From contig NC_089273.1 of assembly GCF_963678975.1 (NCBI RefSeq), positions 7,378,614-7,442,613 on the forward strand: a stretch of 64,000 nt of DNA, given 5' to 3'. Source of the DNA: Dysidea avara (taxonomy: Eukaryota > Porifera > Demospongiae > Dictyoceratida > Dysideidae). Of the stretch, positions 50,851-60,756 are shown one piece after another. Numbering within the stretch: position 1 is the first letter of the stretch; every line of letters begins with the position of its first letter. The notes under the pieces were generated by a model. It saw only the letters and a program-made list of their open reading frames with translations. It searched no databases and was not told where the DNA came from. The translations under genes and the position numbers were made by a program.

Positions 50851-51296
50851 TAGGGACCCACCGATTATGCTGGCATAATTATGAGCATAATAGGTGTCTG
50901 AAAGCATTGAGCATAATGCTAGCATAATAGGTAGAATATTTGTGCAATAATATGAATTCTTGCTTATCAAAATAGCTAACACAGAAAGATCGATATACTC
51001 TAATAAAACAGTCAGTAACTCTAATAGAACAATCATATAGATGACTATTCTATTAGAGTATATCGATCTTTTCTGTGATATGCATTTTGACAAGTAAGTT
51101 TGTGCTTCAGCCACTTACTATTTATCCATAATTTGGAAATTATTAGCAGAGCATGAGAACTGAGGCATAAATAATTGGGCATAATTTGAGCATAATGGGT
51201 AAGCATTGAGCATAAATTTAAGCATAAAAGGTAAATTTTTTAGCAGTGCAGCATAGCATATTAGGTAAAATTATGAGCATAATCGGCGGATCCCTA
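50851..51296. mobile_element. hAT-like MITE nested in satellite, 8-bp target duplication
   Basis: A 446 bp insert. The termini TAGGGACCCACCGATTATGC and complement of TAGGGATCCGCCGATTATGC are inverted repeats. Identical 8-mers CCTGTAGA flank it (50843-50850, 51297-51304), and removing one restores the satellite unit. The interior has many GCATAAT motifs plus an inverted pair GATCGATATACTCTAATA / TATTAGAGTATATCGATC at about 50990-51070. An open frame across it is not coding in any recognised way. Confidence 0.9.
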
Positions 51297-52845
51297 CCTG
51301 TAGAAAGATCAGCTAGAAGAAGTTACCTTGTAGGGAGTTCAGCTACGAACAGATCACCCTGTAGAGAGTTCAGCTAAAAACAAATCACTCTGTAGAGAGT
51401 TCGGTTACAAAGAAACCACCATGTAGAGAGTTCAGCTGCAAAAAAACCAATCACTCTGTAGAGAGTTCAGCTAGAAGAAGTCACCTTGTAGAGAGTTCAG
51501 CTGCAAATAAATCACCCTGTAGAAAGATCAGCTAGAAGAAATTACCTTGTAGAGACTTCAGCTACAAAGAAACCACCATGTAGAGAGTTCAGCTGCAAAC
51601 AAATCACCCTGTAGGGAGTTCAGCTAGAAACAAGTCACCCTGTAGAGAGATCAGCTAGAAACAAGTCACCCTGTAGAGAGTTCAGTCAGAAGAAGTTACA
51701 TTGTAGAGAGTTCAGGTATAAAGAAACTACCATGTAGAGAGTTCAGCTGCAAACAAACACCCTGTAGTGAACTCAGCTGCAAATAAATCACCCTGTAGAA
51801 AGATCAGCTAGAAGAAATTACCTTGTAGAGACTTCAGCTACAAAGAAACCACCATGTAGAGAGTTCAGCTGCAAACAAATCACCCTGTAGGGAGTTCAGC
51901 TAGAAACAAGACACCCTGTAGAGAGATTAGCTAGAAACAAGTCACCCTGTAGAGAGTTCAGTCAGAAGAAGTTACATTGTAGAGAGTTCAGCTATAAAGA
52001 AACTACCATGTAGAGAGCTCAGCTGCAAACAAACACCCTGTAGGGAGTTCAGCTAGAAACAAGTCACCCTGTAGAGAACTCAGCTACAAACAAATCGCCC
52101 GGTAGAAAGATCAGCTAGAAGAATTTACCTTGTAGGGAGTTCAGCTACAAACAAATCACCCTGTAGAGAGTTCAGCTACAAAGAAATCACCATGTAGAGA
52201 GTTCAGCTGCAAACAAATCATCCTGTAGAGAGTTCAGCTATGAAAAGATCACCCTGTAGAGAGTTCAGCTAGAAGAAGTCACCTTTTAGAGAGTTCAGCT
52301 ACAAAGCAACCACCATGTAGAGAGTTCAGCTGCAAACAAATCACCCTGTAGAGAATTCAGCTACAAACAAATCGCCCTGTAGAGAGACCAGCTAGAAACA
52401 AGTCACCCTGTAGACAGATCAGCTAGAAGAAGTTACCTTGTAGAGAGTTCGGCTGCAAACAAATCACCATGTAGAGAATTCAACTACAAACAGATAACCC
52501 TGCAGAGAGTTCAGCTAGAGTCAAGTCACCCTTTAGAGAGAATCCTGTAAAGAGTTCATCTACGTACAAGCAAATCACTCTGTAGAGAGTTCAGCTACAT
52601 TTCAAGTTACCCAGTAAAGAGATCAGCTGCAAATTATCCTGTGGGGATTAATTGACATGTAATAAATATATCCATTATATATATAATTTGTACATTTTCT
52701 GATAAAATCAGAATGAGTTAAAGTATTTATAAAATCTGCTTCATCTTTTTTCTTTTTCCTGTGGTAAAGAAGAAAATATAGGTTAAAAAACCCCAAAGCT
52801 GGCCATAGGCTGGCTTTGGGATATACAAATGCAAAAAGAAGTGAA

Positions 52846-53179
52846 ATCTAATCAAAAACAGCCAAGCTGTAAAAAAAAGGAGTGCAGCCCTTGAAAAGGC
52901 TATGATGAAAAAAGTTTTGAAATCCAAGGTGGCGGCCAAGAAATGGCTGTGATGGTAGATTAATGGTAAAAAAATTTTATAACTACAATTCAGGTGAATT
53001 TTGTGCCAATTGACCAAGCGGCACCAAATTCATCTGAATTGTCGTCATTAAAAATTTTACCATTAACCTACCATCACAGCCATTTCTTGGCCACCACCTT
53101 GGATTTCACAACTTTTTTCACCATAGCCTTTTCAAGGGCCGCACTCTTTTTTTTACAGCTTGACTGTTTTTGATTAGAT
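52846..53179. repeat. Foldback palindrome at 3' end of copy D
   Basis: Same palindrome family, tips ATCTAATCA and TGATTAGAT, slightly more diverged (GACTGTTTTTGATTAG). The tail stem-loop is at 52791-52820. Confidence 0.88.
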
Positions 53180-53939
53180 ATATATATATAGGCTTCAAAT
53201 CACATGTGCATGCATATAAGTACGTACAAGTATATATGGAAAATTATATTACATGTAACGCTTTCTCATCTCAAATCAAAGGAGCCACCCTGGCTGCGAT
53301 TATATAAACATTAAGGTCAAAATCAACTGTAGAGATTGATTAATACTCATGTGATTAGTATGCACGACCTGGATTTTGCAATGAAAACCACTCAGATGGA
53401 GAGAGTTTTGTTATCCTCACTATCCTACAAATTGAAAATGTTTCTGAATATGGACTATGCCCCCATCATGAGGTTACCACTCTGCATGAAGTAACCACTA
53501 TACAAGCAAGCTTACCTAAAGTAAACTCTGTGATTATTTCATAAATGATTTAATAGTACTGATTAAAACATTAAACTCACATAACCAAAATTCTCTGTGA
53601 TATCTCTGGAAATACTATGATTTGTCCATTCATCATGACTGAATATAACCAGATCATACTAGCTGCTGACCCATAATCAAAAATTTTAAACGTGCATATT
53701 ATATGCAGTGGCTGCATTCATATTGGCTTGGGTGATTGATCACCCTGTGCAGGCTATCAGCCTGATATGAATGGGAATTGTTAAATATTAGCTGTAACAT
53801 GGGGTGTTTGGGCTCTGCCTGAAATATATTCCCTCTGCACCCGGGCAGTGAGACATATATATATTTCATGCAAAGCTCTCATGCCTGTGTTAGCTACAAC
53901 TACACACATATATATATATACACATTTTATACAGCTATA
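53180..53939. other. Intergenic, no gene seen
   Basis: A TA run at the start and a (TA)n/(CA) tract at about 53885-53925. Otherwise unremarkable AT-rich sequence. Confidence 0.4.
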
Positions 53940-54240
53940 GCATGCTTACGAGGGAAATGACTAAAATATATGCAAGACTCCCAAGAGTGTGCAGCACTGG
54001 AGGGAGAGCACGTATATTTAGTCATATCCTGAATGATCGTGATGTAACTGGTATATTCTACACCACAGTAGATGAAACAACTATAGATAGAAATTTGTGG
54101 TGAAACAGTATCTGTTACAGATCACAATCAGTAGAAATCTGTCATCAATCAGACTTTAGCGATGCCATGCCCATCTACTCGTAATTACTGAGTTACCCAC
54201 AAAGGAGAAAAGAATGAGTTCATAGAAATTCTTTCACTAA
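53940..54240 (-). repeat. Dispersed repeat, inverted partner of 36740-37045
   Basis: The reverse complement aligns by eye with 36740-37045. The two copies lie just outside the two ends of copy D, in opposite orientation. Confidence 0.7.
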
Positions 54241-55211
54241 CTCAGGTGAACAATTGTAGACACTTTTTATCACATAATTGTTTACTGTTTAGGTAAGGAT
54301 TTCATGGAATGTGTAAAGATATACCAAATTACGGTAAACATAGCCACAAAGCATGGTATATCACTTATATAGCACAGTTTGCATTGGAAGATCAGCCACA
54401 GTGCGGCACTTTTTATCTCTATCAAACTAAAAAAATAGAAGGAGAATATATGGTACAGGTGTAGTTAAACCCCAGGAATGGAAGTTAAACCCCACAGCAG
54501 GTCAGAATTCTTAAATATGAAGGACAAGCTGATTTACACATTCAGTTGGATCAAAGGAAACATGAAGCCATATCATAATAAGATGCAAACACAGCAAAAT
54601 TGAAACCATACAAAGTTTCACTAGCCTCATGGTAGTTCTTTACCCTGAATATCAACCACTGAGAAGCCAGCACAGCCCTGTAATCTCATGTTTGAACTTT
54701 AATTGTGCCCATAATATTTGGCGAGAAGCTCTATCAGCAGCTACAAGAACTGGAAATGGTCTGAAAGGTAATAGATTGTTGCATCTTTTATGTAATTTTC
54801 ATACAGATTCTTGCTATCCTTGACAAGTTATACTGAGAAAAATTCTAATTGTCTTCTAAAGTGTGATTTGGATCATTTTCCCAAAATCTTGTCACACAAT
54901 TATGATCAAGAAACAGTAAAAATTAATATATTGTATGGTTCCGGAAGCCAGCACACCATGTTGGCAGGAAGAAAGAAAAATGCAAATAGGAAAGCCACAA
55001 TACATACAGATGTACCAGAGTTGCAAAAACCAAACACTTGGGGCAGAAACTACACAACAGTTCATATATCAATCCTGGATTAGAATAGCTGCATTCATCA
55101 AAGTAGGGTTTTAGGAAAAGGGCACAAATGGAAACTATTAGTTGGGAATTCCTGATTAAGGTCTTCGTGTCATTTTATACACATCGTATTTTATGCATAC
55201 ATTCTATATAT
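54241..55211. other. Intergenic, no gene recognised
   Basis: Two modest + strand open frames (54629-54823 and 54811-55083) overlap but have no recognised motif. 54330-54370 is related, inverted, to 29393-29436 (GCTTTGTGGCTA...TTACC). Confidence 0.35.
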
Positions 55212-55540
55212 ATCTAACCCAAAACAGCCAAGCTGTAAAAAAAGGTTGTGGCCCTCAAAAAGGCTATGGTGAAGAAAGATGTGAAATCCAAGGTGGCGGC
55301 CAAGAAATGGCTGTCTTGGTAGGTTAATGGTAAAAATTTTAATAACGACAATTCAGGTGAATTTTTGTGCCACTTGGTCTTGGAAAAAAATTCACCTAAA
55401 TTGCCGTTATTAAAAGTTTTACCATTAACCTTCCATCACCGCCACTTCTTGGCCGCCACCTTGGATTTCACATCTTTTTTCACCATAGCCTTTTTGAGGG
55501 CCACACACTTTTTTTACAGCTTGGCTGTTTTGGGTTAGAT
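55212..55540. repeat. Foldback palindrome of copy E
   Basis: Same palindrome, tips ATCTAACCC and GGGTTAGAT. Both arms carry the same tip change (C instead of T relative to the other copies), so the two arms changed together. Confidence 0.88.
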
Positions 55541-55739
55541 TTCACTTATTTTTGTATTTGTATACCCCAAAGCCAGCCATAGGCCGGCTTTGGGACTGTC
55601 TTTTTGTCTTTACCACAGGAAGAAGAAAAGATGAAGTGGATGTACTTAAACTATTTCTGATTTTATCAGTAAATGTACAAATTATATATCGAATACATAT
55701 ACTTATTACAGAACTCTCCATGGTGGTTTCTTTGTAACT

Positions 55740-57550
55740 GAACACTCTACAAAGTAACTTCTTCTTGCTGCTCTCTCTACAGGGTGAATTGTTTGTAGCT
55801 GAACAATCTACAAGGTAACTTCTTCTAGCTGATCTTTCTATAGGGTGATTTGTTTGTAGCTGAATTCTGTGCAGGTGATTTGTTTGCAGCTGAGCTCTTT
55901 ACAGAATGGTTGCTATGTAACTGAACTCTCTACAAGGTAACTTCTTCTAACTGATCTTTCTACAGGACAATTTGTTTGTGGCTGAATTTTCCACAGAGTG
56001 ATTTCTTTGCAGCTGAACTTTCTACATGGTGGCTTCTTTGTAACTGAACTCTCTACAAGGTAATTTCTTCTAGCTGATCTCTCTACAGGAAGATTTGTTT
56101 GTAGCTGAACTCTCTACAGGTGATTTGTTTGCAGCTGAACTCTCTACATGATGGTTTCTTTATAGCTGAACTCTCTACAAGGAAACTTCTTCTAGCTGAT
56201 CTCTCTACAGGGAGATTTGTTTGTAGCTGAACTCTATACAGGTGATTTGTTTGCAGCTGAACTCCCTACATGATGGTTCTTTGTAGCTGAACTCTCTACA
56301 AGGTGACTGCTTCTAGCTGACCTTTCTACAGGGAGATTTGTTTGTAGCTGAACTCTCTACATGATGGTTTCTTTGTAGCTGAACTCTCTACAAGATAACT
56401 TCTTCTAGCTGATCTCTCTACAGAGAGATTTGTTTGTAGCTGAACTCTCTACAGGTGATTGTTTGCAGCTGAACTCTCTACATGATAGTTTCTTTGTAGC
56501 TGAACTCTCCACAAGGTACCTTCTTCTAGCTGATCTCTCTACAGGGAGAATTGTTTGTAGCTGAACTCTCTACAGGTGATTTGTTTGCAGCTGAACTCTC
56601 TGCATGATAGTTCTTTGTAGCTGAACTCTCTACAAGGTGACTTCTTCTAGCTGACCTTTCTACAGGGAGATTTGTTTGTAGCTGAACTCTCTACAGGTGA
56701 TCTGTTTGCAGCTGAAATCTCTACATGATGGTTTCTTTTTAGCTGAACTCTCTACAAGGTAATTTCTTCTAGCTGATCTCTCTACAGAGAGATTTGCTTG
56801 TAGCTGAACTCTCTACAGGTGATTTGTTTGCAGCTGAACTATCTACATGATGGTTTCTTTGTAGCTGAACTCTCCACAAGGTAACTTCTTCTAGCTGATC
56901 TCTCTACAGGGAGATTTGTTTGTAGCTGACCTATCTACAGGGTGATTTTTTTGTAGCTGAACTTTCTACATACAAAGTGATTTGTTCTAGCTGGTCTCTC
57001 TACAGGATGACTTGTTTCTAGCTGATCTCTCTGCAGGGTGACTTGTTTCTAGCTGAACTCTACCGGGTGATCTGTTCGTAGCCGAACTCTCTACAGGATG
57101 ATTTGTTTACAGCTGAACTATCTACATGGTGGTTTCTTTGCAGCTGAATTCTCTACAAGGTGACTTCTTCTAACTGATCTTTCTACAGGGAAATTTGTTT
57201 GTGGCAGAATTTTCTACAGGGTGATTTCTTTGCAGCTGAACTCTCTACATGGTGATTTCTTTGTACTGTAGCTGAACTCTCTACAAGGTAATTTCTTCTA
57301 GCTGATCTCTCTACAGGGTGATTTGTTTGTAGCTGAATTCTATACTGGTGATTTGTTTGCAGCTGAGCTCTTCACAGAATGGTTTCTTTGTAGCTGAACT
57401 CTCTACAAGGTATCTTCTTTTAACTGAACTCTCCACAGGGAGATTTGTTTGCAGCTGAACTTTCTTCATGATGGTTTCTTTGTAGCTGAACTCTCTACAA
57501 GGTAACTTCTTTTAGCTGAACTCCCTATATGGTGGTTTCTTTGTAGCTGG
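55740..57550 (-). repeat. 30-31 bp satellite array of copy E
   Basis: Reverse-complement units (TGTTTGTAGCTGAACTCTCTACAGG type) in tandem for about 1.8 kb, most similar in unit mix to copy B (units lacking a C, giving CACCTGTAGAG). Confidence 0.94.
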
Positions 57551-58394
57551 ACACATGTGATTAAAAAGCACAGTCCAGGCATGGCCAGGAATCTATAATA
57601 AAATAAACTATGGTGTTATGCACACAAAAACAAACAAGAACAAGACTAATTAAATTCTTAAAGTGTTCAAATCAGCACAATCACATGCCCAAAAATCATT
57701 AAGAAAACTGATTGCTTTGTGAGCCACATTATCCAGTATAGATTGCTATTTGCTACAGCTATACAAGCCATTATTTTCTTTACACCACTGGTCATTACAC
57801 CTATGTATATTGCAGAAGCCAGCATAAAATTTAATACAGAAGTCTCACTCACTACTATATTAGAGAAAACTGATGCAGAAAAGCTGTCTTCATCATTTAA
57901 GGTGCTATTATAAACCACCAATTACCTGTTAGTAATAATAGAAGGCAATCACAAAGTGAGTAGAGTAGTATAGGAACTAAGTTTAAGGGAATTCATGGCC
58001 ACTGCACAAAATTTTGATGGCACTAAACAATAACAGATTAACAAAGCCTAGAGCTTTATCACACAGTGTGGCCACACAAGTACAATGGCGTGATCTATAA
58101 TAATAATAAAAAAAGTTTAAGTTATGCAACTTGTAATTGTATTGTAATTTAGTCTATTAGCTTATGCCATGATAGTATGCCAAATCTAAGTACCAAGAAA
58201 TTCTTGTGATGACATTATAATCTTTTCATGCGGCTTCCTATTAGATGAGATCCACCTTAAATGGCAAATTCTTTTTAACTCTTGACATTGCAATTTCTAC
58301 AGTACATAGTATACATTAATAAAAATAGTGCTATACCATACCTTATATTGTATCACAGAATCTCCTATTAAGGAAGTCACAAGCAGTCAACCAC
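57551..58394. other. Intergenic, no gene supported
   Basis: 57667-57921 is open on both strands and has one possible + strand exon (57811-57900, acceptor ATTGCAG, donor GTGCTA), but no family is recognised. Confidence 0.3.
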
Positions 58395-58580
58395 AAAACA
58401 ACTTGGAGTATTAATTGACAGTGAGTTTTCATCACATGCAGTCTATTGTCCATAAGCAAATGTAATTTAAGAAAATGTCTTTAATAAAATGTTAAAGCAA
58501 GTCAATGATTATGGTTCATCCCAATCCTTAAATACCCTATCTCTGTTTGGGACCCCACACATTTATGTAAATGATTACAT
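58395..58580 (+). pseudogene. LINE reverse transcriptase remnant (C-terminal part)
   Basis: The + strand reads TKQLGVLIDSEFSSH, matching the LGV-IDS motif that follows the palm domain in CR1/jockey-type reverse transcriptases (compare the motif at residues 436-445 of the LINE here). After stops and a frame change, a VHP...LGPH stretch resembles the VRP...WGP thumb motif. It is too decayed to classify further. Confidence 0.45.
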
Positions 58581-58727
58581 GCTGTCTAACTGCTTATTTT
58601 TATTTCCCATAGTACATGTATGGGAACATGCATGTATGAGCATTATACGTTATCAGTGACAACTGGAATTGTGTTGATGCTATATAACTAGTTCTGAGAA
58701 GTGCTAATGGACTAAGAAATAACATTC

Positions 58728-58833
58728 AAGTGCTATCATCCATATAAATACCTTACCACAAATTTGTTTACAACATTCCAACACTTTATTGGTATAATAA
58801 TAACACTGATGACCCACTTCTTCCTGGAATATC
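58728..58833 (+). repeat. About 106 bp direct repeat, unit 1
   Basis: AAGTGCTATCATCCAT through ACATTCCAACACTTTATTGG to CACTTCTTCCTGGAA. It matches 59409-59516 with about ten differences. Both are preceded by GACTAAGAA. Confidence 0.85.
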
Positions 58834-59408
58834 CTTTTTTATTCATGTGTATCCATGTATCTTTTCTTTCAACCAACTTCCTACTTCCTCCGAAAGGACT
58901 GTCCCTTTCAGGTTCAAAAATTTTATAGCTTCTTGTATTAGGTTGCCTTTTTAAACCATACCAAGAATCTTTGGACAAAACTATTTAAAGTGATTCAACT
59001 TTGTGCTATAATACTAGGGAGTAGATACAAGTAGCTAAACTCATAAAGTGAATGATTGTGACCGCACCCATAAACAATCAGACAACCACACCCTTAAGTG
59101 ATCAGAGCATCATCACCACACCCCTAAATGATCTACACAGCTACAATTAGTTGCAGTTTTGTGGTAAAAAACAAGACATGGAACCACTCCCACTTAATCT
59201 ATTGCATAACACAGTTGACATAAACAGTCAGATCAAGATGCCTTATTTGAGTAATGTATTTATAGAAATAAATACCACTTTAACTACAAAAATAGAGCCA
59301 CAAATATATAATAGTGATAAACCCACCACACACAATGGCTGTATTTCCAAAACTGTCTTAGACAGTGAGTGTATCTATTTACTAGACTAAGAACAATTAA
59401 ATATAATT

Positions 59409-59516
59409 CAAGTGCTATCATCCATGTAACTACTTTACCATAAAGTTGTTTAAAACATTCCAACACTTTATTGGTGTAATAATAACATTGATGACCCACT
59501 TCTTCCTGGAACATCC
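59409..59516 (+). repeat. About 106 bp direct repeat, unit 2
   Basis: Second unit, 681 bp from the first. The interval contains degenerate ACCACACCC-TAA-TGATC repeats at about 59055-59130. Confidence 0.85.
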
Positions 59517-59597
59517 GTTTAAACCACCATCATGATATTCATACAGTGACAAATATTTTTGTGGAGTACAGTTATAGATAGAGTAGCTCACAACATA

Positions 59598-59625
59598 TTT
59601 ATATATATATATATATATATATATA
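59598..59625. repeat. (TA)n microsatellite
   Basis: An uninterrupted TA dinucleotide run of about 14 units. Confidence 0.9.
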
Positions 59626-59755
59626 ATTTGTATTCATAATTGTATTTAATCTTCCACATAAATTAACTTAACAAACAAGCTAGTTGATGTCCCACCTTTG
59701 CAGCAGGTGCTCATGTTTGACACTCACAGACTGACTGATTAGATGGGTGAAAGGT

Positions 59756-60125
59756 CTAAACTACATAGTATTCATCCCTACCATGAGTCATATGATCCCT
59801 CTGATAGGTTGTCATGACTGGTTCAACTGATATATTACTAGAATAATGTTCTAAAATTGTGGATAGTGGTGGTTGAAATAGTGTCAGGTGTGGTGGCTCA
59901 GTACAGTAAGAAAACTGGAGATTAAGTGCTAGGATTGTGTATGCATTACCAACATAGGGTCCTGACTGTTTTAGGAGTGACCATGAAAGTAGATATCCAA
60001 GCTTGTATTCCATGGTGGATGGACCTGTTCCTTTTACAATATGGTTGCCCAATATCTCCCAATAGCTGTCAATGTCAGTGAAATGTGCTGCAGAACTTGC
60101 ATGGTGGGCCAACTTTAAGTCTCAC
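59756..60125 (-). pseudogene. BEL/Pao fragment: peptidase end to RT junction
   Basis: The minus frame reads LKLAHHASSA, then IDSYWEILGNHIVKGTGP and KLGYLLS, matching the conserved end of the BEL/Pao aspartic peptidase domain (GADHYW...GP...GYLLSG in the family). The expected LSG is replaced by LSW. It ends YQRDHMTHGRDEYYVV and then a stop, where the family enters the segment before the reverse transcriptase. No RT follows. It is a separate, fragmentary element lying past the 3' end of the BEL/Pao copy at 60.7-64 kb. Confidence 0.65.
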
Positions 60126-60236
60126 AAATGAGGAAGTGAAGTGAACGAGATTGGAACAGGTGCTGTTATCTGGGGTACTCAAATGCTGAAATTATGCTAT
60201 CACCATAATTTTGTTTCTAGCATGATACTTATTAGT

Positions 60237-60541
60237 AACAAGTACACAGAAAAATTTGGAATTTTCAACTAGGGTATGAACCATAGCACATCAATAAGAA
60301 GTACTGAAACAAGCTGGAGTAGTGCACGATATTAAATCATGGTAAAGCAATAAGAAGTGTTATATCCCTACTGTGCATTTCCATTATATATGGTATCTTT
60401 AGCACAGTAGGGATATAACACTTCTTATTGTTTTACTGTGATTTACTATCATGCACTACTCCAGCTTGTTTCAGTACTTTTTATCGATGTGCTATGGTCC
60501 CTACTCTAGTTGAAAATTCCAAATTTTTCTGTGTACTTGTT
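60237..60541. mobile_element. Palindromic MITE related to 11483-11899
   Basis: 305 bp, termini AACAAGTACACAG and CTGTGTACTTGTT, arms complementary nearly throughout, with centre CCCTACTGTGC opposite GCACAGTAGGG, as in the 11483 element. Arm sequences such as AGTACTGAAACAAGCTGGA are shared with that element. Confidence 0.82.
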
Positions 60542-60563
60542 TGTTAACTTTTTTGTAAAGAAT

Positions 60564-60728
60564 TGTGAGGGAATATCACAATAAGAACACTGGTTCGCTC
60601 AATACTCGTAGGATTACTCAGGAGGAAGACGATACAAATATCACACTACAACTCTTGTTGATCACAGTACAAGCGTGGCATAATCACGTGATTACAATCT
60701 ATAAATAACTTACATTACGTATTCTACA
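60564..60728 (-). repeat. Candidate 3' LTR of the BEL/Pao element
   Basis: Just downstream of the integrase end, a 165 bp minus-strand block begins TGTAGAATACG and ends CCTCACA (TG...CA tips). The matching 5' LTR would lie outside the window, so the boundaries are only a guess. Confidence 0.35.
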
Positions 60729-60756
60729 ATTACTACTAATAATAAATGTTACTAGT

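Larger units (their letters stand above)
38090..52640 (+). repeat. 30-31 bp satellite array of copy D
   Basis: About 14.5 kb of 30-31 bp units, interrupted only by the hAT MITE. Recurrent rare variants (GAGCGTTTAAATCA, CATATGACCCTGTTGA, CCCTTTTAGAG) mark higher-order blocks that are repeated in tandem. Confidence 0.95.
37194..53179 (+). mobile_element. Composite satellite-carrying element, copy D (16 kb)
   Basis: The longest copy, from ATCAAGACACAC (37194) to GATTAGAT (53179). It is flanked by AT on both sides (37192-37193, 53180-53181), though the right flank is an AT run, so that match is weak. The head (37194 to about 38090) is very similar to copy C. The array contains a hAT MITE (50851-51296) and two large tandem duplications. 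The size is due entirely to satellite expansion. Confidence 0.88.
55212..57550 (-). mobile_element. Composite satellite-carrying element, copy E, inverted and headless
   Basis: On the minus strand: satellite (57550 down to about 55740), tail and stem-loop (55741-55541, stem at 55565-55594), palindrome (55540-55212). The outer tip is ATCTAACCC. The array stops abruptly at about 57550 in unique sequence with no head, so the copy is 5'-truncated, which 3'-anchored truncation or a deletion would explain. Confidence 0.85.

Noticed and set aside
54629..55083. Two overlapping + strand frames
   Set aside because: No recognisable domain, ordinary composition, and no donor/acceptor pairing that extends them.
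57811..57900. Possible + strand exon (acceptor ATTGCAG, donor GTGCTA)
   Set aside because: Open in phase with an amphipathic translation, but no neighbouring exon, no family match, and the opposite strand is equally open.
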